64,000 nt of DNA from Diadema setosum (GCF_964275005.1 NC_092699.1:24444981-24508980); one strand, 5' to 3'; positions 1 to 11,604 are shown, counted from the stretch's first letter. Numbers and translations: made by a program. Notes: generated by a model from the letters alone, not told the origin.

Positions 1-1567
1 CCCAGTATCAACGGGTAACAATAGTTCGTCACAACACATGCACCGAGATTTGAAATTGATACCCTTGTGACAGAAATTTGTGAAAGAGTGCAAATGGATT
101 ATACAATGGTACTTAATTCTTGGATAATGAAAAGCTGATATTCCCAGTGGACTTCGACAAAGATATGTACCGGTGAATTAATGTGGAGACGATCTGTTCT
201 GGAGATCTACGGCAGGAGGAATTAATTGACTGCAAGACAGATGCAGGGGCGAAGCTGGTGATTTGGCACAAAACTGGAGACCCCCCCCCCCCCCAACAAT
301 TGCAGTCTACTCTTGGTTAGTCTGTGCCACAGACATGTAATGCATTTGGATCATGGATGAGGATAATGATTAGAGGGAGGATACTATATATGCATGATAG
401 CATTATTTGAAAAAAAGAATAAAAAATTCAAGTTAATACAATGTAAGCTACATGAAGAGGAGTTGTACAGCATTCTCCATTCATGTCAAGTTGGTATTCA
501 GATAAAAGCACTTTGGATGAAATTGGCACTGGATCACAAAAGTAAATCTTTTCAAAGCACAATGGAGATATTTGGTATTTGGGGAGAATCCATTCAAGTC
601 CCAACAGATTTTACCAGGTTTTTGTTTTCATCATTGTTGTTGTTATTGTTGCTGTACCCGGTACGTCACTATAAACAGAGCAATATAAGCCAGTTCTTGG
701 TATTCAAGCACCATGCTAATCTGAACCTCAGACTAATCTCAAACTTCATTCAAACTCCACAAATATCTCGCTAGAGGCTTACAATTTTGTACTATATACA
801 AATCATGAAACAAGATTTACAACAACCTGTTCAGGAGCCCTGCTCAGGGTTTCTACAGTGTATGTGCAATAAAGCACACATGTCCTCCCTCTGGATAAAC
901 CAATTTGTTTAAAACAAACAAACAAACAAACAAACAAAGAAATCTCCAGCATTTCCAGGCTGAAATTCAGGTTAATTCTGGGCTGAGGAGCTGAGCCCAT
1001 GTCACCTGCCATGAGAACTCCACTGGGTCACTCCTAAAGTGCTGCCATGAACCAATCTGATCTGGGTATGGAGCCTATAGGGCCTGCACTATGCAATTTG
1101 GGAGTGCTACTTTTCCATGTCGATAAGATATCTATAGGATAATCCTTAGTGCTTTGTCCTTTTGCGGCTCTAATTTGCGGTCTATACTTCTGGTCGGACC
1201 CCTCTAAGTGACACACATACATTTTAGATTATGTTGCATCCCCCAACTCTGAGGATGACTCCTACCAAGTTTTGTTTTTCTTCTTCTTCTTCTTCTTTAA
1301 AGCTATCATGAACATGTATTTCTAGAATAAGATGAAAATGTTAAACATTAGTAATTTAACCCAATTAATGCTACAGCATGTTGGGTTGTGAGTAAACTCT
1401 GTTGGGATGTTTAAAAGAATCTCTCGCAAATTGGGTTAACAAATGAATGACTAAATGGGGAGAAGAGAAGGGGGTACCACACAGAATTTCAGACCAAAGG
1501 GAAAAAGAGTTGGTGAAGTTTGTAACAAACGGGGGAAATGCTTCCGACTGTTGGGACTCAGTTACAG
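1..1567. other. gene-free stretch, no exon recognised
   Basis: I see no recognisable coding exon or RNA gene here. It contains a run of 14 C at 281-294, a CAAA microsatellite near 914-938 and a short TTC run near 1279-1300. Two open frames (394-774 plus, 1034-1222 minus) have no recognisable motif or splice context and are probably chance. Confidence 0.6.
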
Positions 1568-1570
1568 TAA

Positions 1571-2135
1571 AGGGCTTTTTACACTTGTAAATTTTTGCTT
1601 AGCCCCGGACTATCGGTGGGGCTAAGGGGGGGCCTTAGCCCCACCGATAGTACGGGACTATCCTTAGCCCACTTTCTGTTTACACTCGTTTTTGCCAAAG
1701 TGGGCTAGCCCCACCGATAGTACGGTACTATCTGGCCCTGCAAAATAGCAGGGGTTAGCACCGCAATTGCGGTGCTAGCACCGCAATTGCGGTGCCAAGT
1801 AAGTGAGTGTAAACAGAACGAAAAAATAATCCTGGGCTAAGCGACGGAGACGAAGTGCGACCCTCACTGACCAATCAGAAACGAGGTAATCAAGTGCTGC
1901 CGGTGCGTGCGTGTACGTGTACAGTACACAGCGTAATTATGAATATTCATGTGGTTTGGAAAGTCCGGGGCTAAGAAAGACGAGTGTAAAAAGGTCAGTT
2001 TTCTCCTTAGCCCCGGACAAGAGATAGTACGGGACTAATTGGCGAGTGTAAAAGCTGAAAAAATTGGTACGGGACTAACGATAGTCCTGGGTCAGAGAAA
2101 GTCCGGGGTTAAGAAACACAAGTGTAAAAAGCCCT
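1571..2135. mobile_element. PIF/Harbinger-type MITE with TAA target duplication
   Basis: The ends are inverted repeats, AGGGCTTTTTACACTTG at the left and its reverse complement at the right, flanked by a 3-bp duplication TAA (1568-1570 and 2136-2138). The interior is a patchwork of further inverted and direct repeats, such as copies of CCCCACCGATAGTACG and a doubled AGCACCGCAATTGCGGTGCT. It has no coding capacity. A 3-bp TWA duplication is the family hallmark of PIF/Harbinger elements; assignment to that superfamily is inference, because no transposase is present. Confidence 0.75.
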
Positions 2136-2138
2136 TAA

Positions 2139-3674
2139 GCCATCTAGTGTACAACCTAGGGGTTTCATTAAAATAAAATATGTGCACACAGTTGTCCATA
2201 CAGAATGAGTTTCGAAGATCTTTGCAAATCAAAACTCATTTACCTGAAAATGAAAATGCACTCTTTCATGAATTGGTAATACCATCCACAACTGCAGATT
2301 CAGAATTTTTATCATCTCTCCCTCTCTCTCTCCCCTCTCTCTCTCCCATCTCCATACAGATGTGACCAATCTACTGTAAAACCAGAAATTTTCGCAGGCA
2401 TGAAACTTTTGCAAATTTCGTGAAGAGCCAAAATATAGTGAAAGTGTTTGTCTACACAATAGATCCATTGAATAGAAATTGTGATTTGCAAAAGTTTCAT
2501 GCTGTGAATGTTTCTGGTTTTACCGAACACATTTCTAGATGATGCATATGAAGAGTTTGTTTGCAAAAACCGATAAGTCCATTTTTGAAGATTTTGAAGT
2601 ACGGTCTCTGTCATAAAGTGCAAAATAACACCTTTTAAATGATATATTGGTCACTACATATAAAGGTACATTTGTGAAGTTATGGTCAAAAGAAGCAGAA
2701 ATTTTCTTTTTATTCTCTTTATTTTTCTTGACGTTTAATCGCAAATATCTCCATTTGGCAAATATGGACTTATCGGTTTTTACAAACAAACTCTTCATAT
2801 CTCCAGCTGTGAATGTTGTTTCCCCATTAACCTCTCAACAGCATATTCTTGTGATATCCTTCGATCTGTTATATACAAATGTACGCCAATTGCTGACGGT
2901 GTAAGCAGGTGAACATACTTGAAGTAAGTGAAAGAGATTTTGTATCAGAGAGAGAGCCATATTTCTGCAGATTTGCACAACAATCCAGAAAAGATTCATT
3001 AACAAATATGTTGCATGTGAGCAGTATAAACTCAACTGTCCAACGTATTCATTCATGCAGGCAGAACAGTAAGAATGAATTGGAGCTCCAAACAAGACAG
3101 ATATTACTTTGATTTGCAAAACAAATTGGCAATTGAGAATATGACACATTAAATGACTTGAAAACATCAAATATCTCTAGACAGCAGCAGCAGGATCATT
3201 ATTATCATTATCTTTATCATCATAATCCTTTCCATTATTACTGCATTGTTATAATTGAATAATCTAGTGATACTTACAATAATACCAAAACTATCAAATC
3301 ATCACCATGATTATTATCAACACTATTACAGCTTGATAAACATTATCATTTCTGTTATTTCAAGGAAGAATGAAACTGACAACAATATCATAATCTTTTT
3401 TATAGTAATGATTATAGTCACACAGTGCTTTTATTGTCTGAGCCTCAAGTACACTCATGACACATGATATACATGTACCTCTTCATTCAAGTGGTTTTAA
3501 GTGTACTTTGATATTGTTTCCAACAGGTGCCATTTATATATGATTCTAATTCTGAAGAGAACAGTTACATTCGCACAACCTTCCTAAACTTAGTTTAGCT
3601 AGAAGTTTTAAACTTTGATCTCATTGATAATAAGCTTGTAGTTTAGCACCCTGTAGACACACTTTGAAGTCACA
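2139..3674. other. gene-free stretch with a small hairpin repeat and ATT/ATC-rich DNA
   Basis: Around 2371-2526 there is an imperfect inverted repeat whose ends read CTGTAAAACCAGAAATTTTC and, inverted, GTTTCTGGTTTTAC, probably a short hairpin MITE. From about 3190 to 3430 the DNA is rich in TTATTATCA-like trinucleotide repeats. No exon is recognised. Confidence 0.5.
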
Positions 3675-4793
3675 AGGTAGGGAATCCCATTTAAATGAAT
3701 AGTTGTATAAATACAGTGGTATGTTGAAGAGAGTATCATTTTAGAAACTCCCATAAAGTATTGAAAGTGGAAGGTAACATTTAGTACATTTTTATTGACC
3801 GATAGATTTTGAATTGAATTTTTTTCGGGGCTCACCGTAAATTCCAGTACATTACTAGGCTACCTTAGCAGACCCATGCACTGCATAAATGTGTGTCCAT
3901 CATGTATATTTTGTGAAGAAAGTTCATCAAAACTTACAAACATTTCTATACATTCTTGCCACACACTCTATATGTTATTACATCAGCTCTTATACTTTTA
4001 GATTTGTGTTTATAGATAAAAAAATACAGAAGACTGCAACAAAAAGGCTTAAAGGACAAGTTCACCTTTATAAACATAAGGATTGAGAGAATGTAGCAAT
4101 ATTAGTAGAACACATTATTGAAAGTTTGAGGAAAATCGGACAATCCGTTCAAAAGTTATGAATTTTTGAAGTTTTTGTGCAGTAACCGCTGGATGAGAAG
4201 ACTACTGCAGTGTATGAATAACTTAGATGTCACATGCGTACAACAATATAAGGAAAATATAAAGAGAATTTCACAAAATTTCATCTTTTGAAAAAAAGTA
4301 CACATTCCCTTGACTCGTTACCGACATATGTTATGGGTAATATTATTCCCCCTGCCTTTAGAAAGAGGCAAGTCAAGTGGTCTTTTATTATGCGAAAAAA
4401 GTGAAAATATGTTGAATTTTCTTTACATTTTCTTTATACTGTTGTACGCATATGACTCACAAGCTGTAGTAGTCTCCTCATCCAGCAGGTCTAACACAAA
4501 AATTTTAAAAATTCATAACTTTTGCATCAATTGTCCAATTTTCCTCAAAGTTTCACTGATGTGTTCTACTTATATTGCTGCATTCTCTCAATCCTTATGT
4601 TTATGAAGGTGAACTTGTCCTTTAAGTGTGGCTGACACACAGAACTACTGAGTAGTTGAGTTTTGTGCATTATTCAAATTGTAGATAACTGCTGACTTCC
4701 AAATTTCTCAGCAGTGGCCTAAACAAGTCCCCTGAGGTTCATATTTAATGTTTTGCTGCATTTTGGGAGGTCTGTAAAAGGTATCCCCTACCT
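3675..4793 (-). mobile_element. TTAA-type inverted-repeat element, copy 1, interrupted by a second MITE
   Basis: The ends are AGGTAGGGAATCCC at the left and GGTATCCCCTACCT at the right, followed by TTAA at 4794-4797. The left TTAA is degraded. The same element occurs in opposite orientation at 29852-30415 without the insert. Removing the nested MITE (4053-4621) and one TTAA leaves about 546 bp, close to the 564 bp of the other copy. It is non-coding. Its superfamily (Kolobok-like or piggyBac-like) is inference from the TTAA target and AGG ends. Confidence 0.8.
4053..4621. mobile_element. long-TIR MITE at a TTAA site (AGGACAAG family), copy 1
   Basis: This 569-bp element has inverted repeats of about 130 bp starting AGGACAAGTTCACC. 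It is flanked by TTAA on both sides (4049-4052, 4622-4625). The uninterrupted host copy near 30010-30030 carries a single TTAA at this point, which defines the insertion. A second copy lies at 49353-49890. It has no coding capacity; the interior only yields short chance open frames. Confidence 0.85.
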
Positions 4794-4995
4794 TTAAAGA
4801 TTACATGATGATAATAGAACCAAAAGATTTTTCTGGGTTTACGCTTTATCCATGAGCAATGGACAGTTACCCACTCACAGCTCAGCATCGCGTGGACACA
4901 ATAATCAACAAACTAGAAAGTTAGTGTGACCTCTCAGTCAACCCCATTCCCCCTCAGCTTCCGGGTAAACCTCCTGCGTATGTGTGTACACTCGT

Positions 4996-5230
4996 ACTGT
5001 ATGCTGAATATTTTGCGAGGTTTTTATCTTCACAAATTTTGACAGTTGGGTGCTATTCGAGGATTCAAAAACACACGAAAACATAAACTCTGATACTGAC
5101 ATGAATGTGACGTGCAAACATACACGTACGTTCTCTATTTAGTCTTGTACTATATAATCATGAATTTAACCATTCGCGAAATTGTCAGAAAGTTCTGATT
5201 GGCAAAAAACTAGACTCGCTAAATATATGG
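4996..5230 (+). repeat. hairpin-type interspersed repeat, copy 1 of 3
   Basis: The copy runs from ACTGTATGCTGAATATTTTG to GACTCGCTAAATATATGGC. It matches the segments at 53731-53962 and 60179-60410 in order and orientation, including the shared internal words GAATTTAACCA and ATGTGACGT. The ends are weakly inverted, suggesting an old non-autonomous DNA element. Confidence 0.65.
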
Positions 5231-5946
5231 CTACCCTGTTTGCATGTACACATAGTGTATCTTCCCGCTCTAGTTTGTGGGTTTATCATCAAATTGGACT
5301 ACATTGTATCACTCAAAAGTTAAATATTTAAGATTACAGTAGGCTTCCATCAGATCTTATCATCAGTGGTTAAATCTACCGCCAGTAATTAGCTTCTGTG
5401 TGAACGTGACTGATATTTTAACAAGGCTTCAATCATGCTGCTCTGGGGGGAAAAAAAAAAAGAAATCCTTATGGGACTAAATCAAACATCGTCATTCCTA
5501 TTCAGAAGTACAAAATGAGTCATCATTTACGTCTTTAGGAGACCCTCTGCTCTGCTGGAAACCTGCTAGAACTGTTTCCATCCTAGAGCTGCAAGCTGCT
5601 GCACCAGCTCTACGATCTTACGCAATCCAGGCAACATCTCGGACGAATTTGAATTAATTGGGACTCGCAGCGCTTGAATAAGCGATCATTAATAAAAAGC
5701 CCCCCAGCAACAGCTTGCCGCAGAATCATCACCCCTGCCCGGCGGGCTGTAATTACTCCTCATGGGAGGCAAGATGCAGGCACTTTACCAGCCTACTGGA
5801 GCACCTAAACAAGTGGCAAGGGTTCATTAATTCTGCATCAACCCCTTTGACGGCTGACTGGGCACCCATAAAGAGATCTCACCGCCTCATCACGAGGGGT
5901 ATCTCCTGAGCTGGCGGTTTCTTCATTCTCAGTTTGTGGTCTCAAA
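5231..5946. other. gene-free stretch
   Basis: No exon, RNA gene or clear repeat is recognised. A frame at 5715-5909 shows no recognisable domain. Confidence 0.5.
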
Positions 5947-5950
5947 TTAA

Positions 5951-6333
5951 AGGGATCGTATAGTTTTGGTTGAGACCTAATTTCAGGTTTCTAACATTTT
6001 TTGGTGAGATAATGAGAAACCTCTTATGAAATATGAAAGAACATGTAATTCCATGAGGAATTCAACATTTATTTGATGAAAATTGGTTTTGAAATGGCCG
6101 AGATATCCAAAACAGAGTGATTCTAATAAGTGTGGGACCCACACTTTTTTTTACGATCGCTTTGTTTTACTTTGTTTTTGGATGTTTCAGTCATTCCAAA
6201 CCCGATTTTCATCAAATAAACTTTGAATTCCTCTTAAAATGGTGTGCTCTGTACTATTTCATAAGTGATTTCTTGGTATCTCGCAAAAAGTTAAAAGCCC
6301 AATTCTCATCTCCACCAATACTGTACCATCCTT
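5951..6333. mobile_element. TTAA-flanked inverted-repeat element (AGGGATCG family)
   Basis: It begins AGGGATCGTATAGTTTTGG and ends with the imperfect inverse CCAATACTGTACCATCCTT. TTAA lies directly outside both ends (5947-5950 and 6334-6337). The two arms are long imperfect inverses (AAAACTTTG/TTTCATC words recur on both strands). A diverged half copy follows at about 6485-6665 (TTGGTTGAGATGAGG, then ATTTGATGAAAATTG). Confidence 0.7.
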
Positions 6334-6689
6334 TTAAAGCTGCACTGTGGCTTTCTTTTATTCAGTGCATCCCCTCCTTGATTCCACTAGATTCCAATCT
6401 GAGATGATCTTGTTCTCTAAACTGCAGCCTGTATAAATTTCATCTCAAACTACATGTATCTTTTAGTGGTGAGAAAGAACTATATAAAGAAATGGTAGTA
6501 TTGGTTGAGATGAGGATTCAGCTTCTTCTTTTTTTTTTCTTTTTTTTTTTTGCTAGACACTTAGAAACCACTGTTATGAAATGTTAAAGAGCTAACAAGT
6601 CTATGAGGAATTTAAATTTTATTTGATGAAAATTGTTTTTGAAGTGACTGAGATATCCAAAACAAGGTAAAACAAGGAAAAGTAGAAAT

Positions 6690-7120
6690 TACGCGGTGCG
6701 TAATATATGTCCCCGCTGGAAGTAGCATTTAGTAGCAAAATGTACAATATAGGTAAAAAGATGAAGGTCAAAGGTCAAAGAAGTCAAAGGTCAAATGTAG
6801 AAGTTTTGAAGCCCTCACCTAGTGCCATCACATAAAGCAAACGGAATCGAAATCGGGTTAGAAATGGCGAAGGAGTAGCATTTTGTAGCCAATGTACAAT
6901 ATAGGTAAAAAAAAATCAAGGTCAAAGGTCAAAGAAGTCAAAGGTCAAAATTCTGTGTAGCAGTTTTGAAGCCCTCACCTGGTGCCATCACATAAAGCAA
7001 ACGGAATCGAAATCAGGTTAGAAATGGCGAAGGAGTAGCATTTGGTATCAAAATGTACAATACAGGTCAAAAATCAAGGTCAAAGGTCAAAGAAGTCAAA
7101 GGTCAAAATTCTGTGTAGAA
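6690..7120 (+). repeat. ~160-bp tandem repeat, left part (split by the LTR element)
   Basis: Units share GTTTTGAAGCCCTCACCT, CACATAAAGCAAACGGAAT and AGGAGTAGCATTT, with a step of about 156-160 bp (marker word near 6809 and 6969). Each unit carries AGGTCAAAGGTCA (6765-6777, 6919-6931, 7077-7089), which equals a DR1 nuclear-receptor site. The array continues at 12715 after the LTR insertion. The outer end near 6708 reads TGTCCCCGC, mirrored at the far end (GCGGGGACA near 13231), so the whole array may be the body of one inverted-repeat element. Confidence 0.85.
7117..7120. other. target-site duplication AGAA of the LTR element (partner at 12715-12718)
   Basis: AGAA precedes the left LTR and AGAA follows the right LTR. 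Other units of the interrupted tandem repeat read GTAGAAGTTT continuously (for example near 12872), which is the empty site. Confidence 0.85.
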
Positions 7121-8111
7121 TGTTACGACCAAAATCACTCTGAGAATGATCGCACAAAAGAAACAATCAACTGATGTTCAGGCGGTTTATTAACAGTGAT
7201 ATTGTGGGTACAGACTCGTAATCGGTTTTCACATCAGTACAATAATGATCACTATAAACAAATATAAGTCAGTAATGGAATCACTTACTCACTAAATCAC
7301 GAAATCCCTACAGTTTCCTGGTAGTGTCCAAATACGATGCTTGATGCACAAATGAATGATCCGTGATGCACCGATGAATGATTCCTTCGACGTAAATCCA
7401 GAGGCACAGGTTACAATAGTCCGCGTTATAAATCCAGGGTATAGTCCACGATAGATGTTCACGGCGAAACGCGCAGAATCCAAACGTTGTGACGACCACG
7501 TCCAGTTGATGCGTTTAATGATGATTCACTTTATAATGTCCAGCGAGGAATCCAGCCCGTCACAGCTTTGCCGTAACAATGTCCGTTGACACTAAAATAT
7601 GGAGTCTATCTCCAACGTCGGCAAATTAATTCTCTGCAGGCAAAATGTCTCCCAGGCCTTATCTCCACAAACACAGTTTGTATAGCAGGTCAGCAGGTAA
7701 CACAGGACTGACTGTAACAAGTCGTTTCAGAGCCAGAAGTGACGTAACTCTCAGAGCAGAGGTGTTGGGTACTCTGCCTACTGCAGAATTTCTCCAGCTT
7801 ATATACTATCCATTCACCCCTTTCTAGTACATTCTGTAATTTTCTCCAACCTGGGGCTACATACCTGAACATACTAGCAAGTCCAAATTCCAGGAATCCT
7901 GGATGACTCACTGCCTAATATGTGCATAACATCATTGCCAAAATTAACTACCAATCACATTGGGTTACAAGGGCAGTGCCTCACTCAGCCAGCACTTCCT
8001 AGAATTTTCTGGAATGGGTTAAATCATTCTAGATTGAGTGAGCTTTAATGTATTTCCTGTCACATGCATACATGTACATGTACATAAATACTTGTGTGTA
8101 CATTTGTGACA
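7121..8111 (-). repeat. 3' LTR (relative to element transcription)
   Basis: This 991-bp LTR reads TGTTACGACC at the left and TTTGTGACA at the right. On the minus strand it has a TATA-like TATATAAG at 7798-7805 and an AATAAA polyadenylation signal at 7186-7191. It is identical to the other LTR by eye except for A at 7667. Confidence 0.95.
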
Positions 8112-8439
8112 CCATCCCCCATGGGAAAAAGAAAGCCTTGCCGTAGCAAGGGTTTCTTTTACCTTCACAATTTCTCATTGTTATTTACAACAAATGTGAG
8201 GTAAAATCCAAATCAAGCAACAACAATCACATACTATCACATGCCTTTTGAATAGCTGCATTAATTCCATGTTCTCTTTTCATGGATACCATTTACATTG
8301 ATATTGCCTGAATTTTCTGAGCTAATCATGTCAAACTCAAATTGTATATCGGTACATCAGTAATGGATAAGCTAAGCACTGTATGTGTGATGTGAGGTGA
8401 AAACCTTTCACCCTTAACTTCTACTGTGCTATCCACTAT
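8112..8439 (-). other. short 3' untranslated segment where RT/RNase H would be expected
   Basis: Only 328 bp separate the integrase stop codon from the 3' LTR. I see no RT motif (such as a YxDD box) or RNase H motif in any frame. The bases bordering the LTR are purine-rich on the minus strand (ATGGGGGATGG), a possible polypurine tract. Confidence 0.75.
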
Positions 8440-11400
8440 CTATGTAACACCAACTGACTTTCGGTCATAGCACTCTTTCAACATATTGACATGACACATT
8501 CTCTGATCTGTGCTCCTGTCTGGTGTACTGATCACATAGTTCACATCATTGGGTTTCTTTTTGACACAGTATGGGCCACTGAACTTGGCTTTCAGTGGTT
8601 CACCTTGTGTGGGCAGCAGTACAAGAACTTTGTCACCTGGTTTGAAGGTTCGGGCTTTGGCATTTTTGTCTGCCTTTCTCTTCATTGAGTCTTGTGACAC
8701 TTTCAAGTGTTCCCTAGCTACCTCACAAGCCTTTGAAAGCCTTTCACGAAACTTTGACACATAGTCAAGTAGGTGGACCTCATCATCCTCAGTCATGAAT
8801 TTTTCTTTGATGAGCTTCAGTGGGCCCCTAACTTCATGACCGTACACCAACTCAAATGGGCTGAAACCCGTCGACTCATTTGGGGAGTCCCTCGTCGCGA
8901 ACAGCAGGAAAGGGATGCCCTTATCCCAATCCTCGGGATACTCCTCACAAAATGCCCTAATCATTGTCTTTAGGGTCTGGTGGTAGCGCTCCAATGCACC
9001 TTGGGATTGGGGATGATAAGCTGATGACTTCAGCTGCTTCACACCCAAACGATACATCACCTCTTGAAATATGCCTGACATGAAATTTGACCCTTGGTCA
9101 GACTGCACTTCCTTGGGCAACCCATACCTAGTGAAAAACTGCACTAGAGCATCTACCACAGTCTTGGCAGTGATATTTCTCAATGGGATAGCCTCTGGAA
9201 ACCGTGTAGACATATCCATGATTGTCAAGAGGTACTTATGACCCGACCTAGTCCTAGGCAAAGGCCCAACACAGTCGACTAAAACCCGACTGAATGGTTC
9301 TTCAAACGCAGGTATCGGAATCAATGGCGCCGGCTTCACTGAATGCTGTGGTTTACCAGCCACCTGACATGTGTGACAAGTCTTGCAAAACTCAGCCACA
9401 TCCACATTCAACCCTGGCCAATAGAAATGCCTCATGATCCGATCCTTTGTCTTTCTGACGCCTAAATGGCCGCCAACAGGTAACTCGTGAGCAATCCTCA
9501 AGATCTCACCGCGGTAACAGGGAGGTACAACAACTTGACGGACCACCATCCAATCCTCATCAGCTGGCCTATGGGGAGGTCTCCACTTCCTCATCAAAAT
9601 GCCATCTTTGACATAATAGCACTCAGGGACCTTTTCAGCCTCAGCCTCAGAACACGCCGTCTGAGACAAGCCTTTCAACTCAGAGTCTGCCTGCTGTGCT
9701 TCAACCAAGGAAGACTTGCTAAACAGCCCATCACTGTTAGCCTCGGAGCCTAATACAGCAACCCCATCATTCAAATCCTTGAAAAGGGTTTCTGCCAACC
9801 AAACACCGGAATTCTCCTCCACATCAACAGAATCCGCATCTTCTTGAACAGCTCTACGAGCCTGAGACCTAGTCACAACACAATCTGGGAAAATCCCAGG
9901 AAACTCCTCCTGCAACTGCTCAGTTTCAGCAACCACCACTGGTTTATCCGAAACAACTGGAGACACAACCACCTTGTCCCCAGCCAAGTCATTCCCCAAC
10001 AAAAAGTCAATGCCTACCATGGGCAACTCAGGAACAACTCCAACAGTGACAGGACCAGAAACTAGGTCACACTTCAAATCCACTCTATACAGCGGAACTG
10101 ACATATAACTGCCATCAACAGTCTGAATCAAGACTTTTGCATTAACTGCACTATCTGGTGGAAAAGTCATACCACCATCCACCATCAACGACTGAGAGGC
10201 CCCCGTATCCCGCAGGATGACTACTGGTTTACCTGCCTCACCAGAAGTACATGGGGTCACCTCACCATCAAACAAAAAGCTACGATAGCTCTCATCCACC
10301 TGCTTCAGCCTATCTTTGAATTTGGGAGATCGACTTTCAATGGCCTGTGTTTCACTGAACGGGACACTGTTTTCGGGTAGGACACTTTTTGACATGACAA
10401 ATCCCATGTCCTTCTTTGTTTTGTTTTGCAACTTCCAACACTGTGACTTTACATGCCCTGTCTTGTTACAGTGAAAACATTTGATGACATTTGCACTTGT
10501 ACTGGACCCTTTGTCAGATTGAGGCTTTGGTGCCGATGAAGTTTCAGAACTCGTGCCTTTTTCAGAACCAGCATTCTTTGGATTGCTCGATTGATTTTTG
10601 TCTCTCTTATTTCCAGAGAAATTCCTGAAAGGTGGTCTGTTGTCATTTCTGTGGGTCAGCTCATACTCATCAGCCATAAAGGCTGCTTTATGCAAACTTG
10701 TCACTTTGTGATCTTCCAGATGCAACCTCACACTGAAAGCAACACTCTTTTTGAATTCTTCCAAGAGAACAACCTCACGTAGGTTATCAAAATCCTGATC
10801 CACTTTCAAGGATCTGTACCACCTATCAAACATCATTTCTTTTTCACGAGCAAACTCAACATGTGTCTGGCCTGGTTTGCGGTACGTATTTCTGAACTTA
10901 TGTCTGTACGCCTCTGGCACCAACTCATAAGCATTCAACACTGCCTTCTTGACTGTAGCATAGTCACGTGATTGCTCTTTTGAGAGAGATGAGTACACAT
11001 CGGCTGCTTTGCCGACAAACACACTTTGAAGGAGCAAGGGCCAAAATTCCTGTGGCCAGTTCAAACTGTCAGCCACCTTCTCAAATGACACAAAGTATGC
11101 ATCAACTCTGTTTTCCTCAAATTTTGGCACCAATCGAATGTTCTTGGCCAAATCGAATTCAGGGGGAGCCCTTTCACGATTTTCAGCAATCTGTGCATGA
11201 GCCAATTCCATTTCACGCAATTTCAGTTGTTGCTCCACTTCAAGTTTCTTCATTTCAATTTCTCTTTCAATTTCTAATCTCATCTTCTCTTTCTCCATTT
11301 CTAATTCCCTTGTTCTTTCTCTCTCCTTGATTTCCAATTTAGCAAGCTCAAGCCGTGTTTGATCTGACATTTGAGCTTGAGCTGGAGTGTCAATTTCTTC

Positions 11401-11604
11401 TTTGAGCTCCATGTGACCAGCTACTAAGTCAAGAATCTCTGCCTTTCTTACACCTTGTGGAACATCAACATTCAAATGCTGTGCAATAGCAGTCAAATCA
11501 CATTTGCGTAACCTTTGCAAATCTTTGAGGGACAAATCTGTCCTCTGAACAAATGCCTGAACATCCATTGTACTGATTGACATTGTCACATGTATTACAC
11601 ACAA
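8440..11604 (-). CDS. Gag-protease-integrase polyprotein (1054 aa) of the LTR element
   Basis: This is a single uninterrupted frame. Residues about 20-65 resemble a SAP/Rho-N-like helix pair. Residues about 80-140 are highly charged with Glu/Lys heptad character, probably a coiled coil. The capsid-like Gag region follows, then a CCHC zinc knuckle at 376-389 (C-x2-C-x4-H-x4-C). The retropepsin active site DTGA is at 466-469. The integrase zinc finger (H..H..C..C) precedes a DDE core with D777, D836 and E872, so the last pair is spaced D-x35-E as in retroviral-type integrases. A GPY motif and a conserved CHVNMLK tail end the protein. RT and RNase H are absent. The stated start is the first in-frame Met; Met8 or Met13 are alternatives. 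Family assignment to Gmr1-like Ty3/gypsy is inferred from the protease-integrase order. Confidence 0.93.
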   Translation of the reverse strand: MCVIHVTMSISTMDVQAFVQRTDLSLKDLQRLRKCDLTAIAQHLNVDVPQGVRKAEILDLVAGHMELKEEIDTPAQAQMSDQTRLELAKLEIKERERTRELEMEKEKMRLEIEREIEMKKLEVEQQLKLREMELAHAQIAENRERAPPEFDLAKNIRLVPKFEENRVDAYFVSFEKVADSLNWPQEFWPLLLQSVFVGKAADVYSSLSKEQSRDYATVKKAVLNAYELVPEAYRHKFRNTYRKPGQTHVEFAREKEMMFDRWYRSLKVDQDFDNLREVVLLEEFKKSVAFSVRLHLEDHKVTSLHKAAFMADEYELTHRNDNRPPFRNFSGNKRDKNQSSNPKNAGSEKGTSSETSSAPKPQSDKGSSTSANVIKCFHCNKTGHVKSQCWKLQNKTKKDMGFVMSKSVLPENSVPFSETQAIESRSPKFKDRLKQVDESYRSFLFDGEVTPCTSGEAGKPVVILRDTGASQSLMVDGGMTFPPDSAVNAKVLIQTVDGSYMSVPLYRVDLKCDLVSGPVTVGVVPELPMVGIDFLLGNDLAGDKVVVSPVVSDKPVVVAETEQLQEEFPGIFPDCVVTRSQARRAVQEDADSVDVEENSGVWLAETLFKDLNDGVAVLGSEANSDGLFSKSSLVEAQQADSELKGLSQTACSEAEAEKVPECYYVKDGILMRKWRPPHRPADEDWMVVRQVVVPPCYRGEILRIAHELPVGGHLGVRKTKDRIMRHFYWPGLNVDVAEFCKTCHTCQVAGKPQHSVKPAPLIPIPAFEEPFSRVLVDCVGPLPRTRSGHKYLLTIMDMSTRFPEAIPLRNITAKTVVDALVQFFTRYGLPKEVQSDQGSNFMSGIFQEVMYRLGVKQLKSSAYHPQSQGALERYHQTLKTMIRAFCEEYPEDWDKGIPFLLFATRDSPNESTGFSPFELVYGHEVRGPLKLIKEKFMTEDDEVHLLDYVSKFRERLSKACEVAREHLKVSQDSMKRKADKNAKARTFKPGDKVLVLLPTQGEPLKAKFSGPYCVKKKPNDVNYVISTPDRSTDQRMCHVNMLKECYDRKSVGVT

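Noticed and set aside
394..774. 126-codon plus-strand open frame near the left edge
   Set aside because: There is no recognisable domain, no splice context, and the composition is that of surrounding non-coding DNA.
1034..1222. 62-codon minus-strand frame with balanced amino-acid composition
   Set aside because: It looked more protein-like than its neighbours, but I could not match it to a family or find exon borders in phase with anything.
7292..7911. Small frames in the left LTR repeated exactly in the right LTR (11895-12514)
   Set aside because: They are duplicated because the LTRs are duplicated. They have no start context or motif and lie in regulatory LTR DNA.
8112..8439. Possible RT remnant after the integrase
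   Set aside because: I checked for RT and RNase H motifs by eye in the short segment and saw none; it is also too short.
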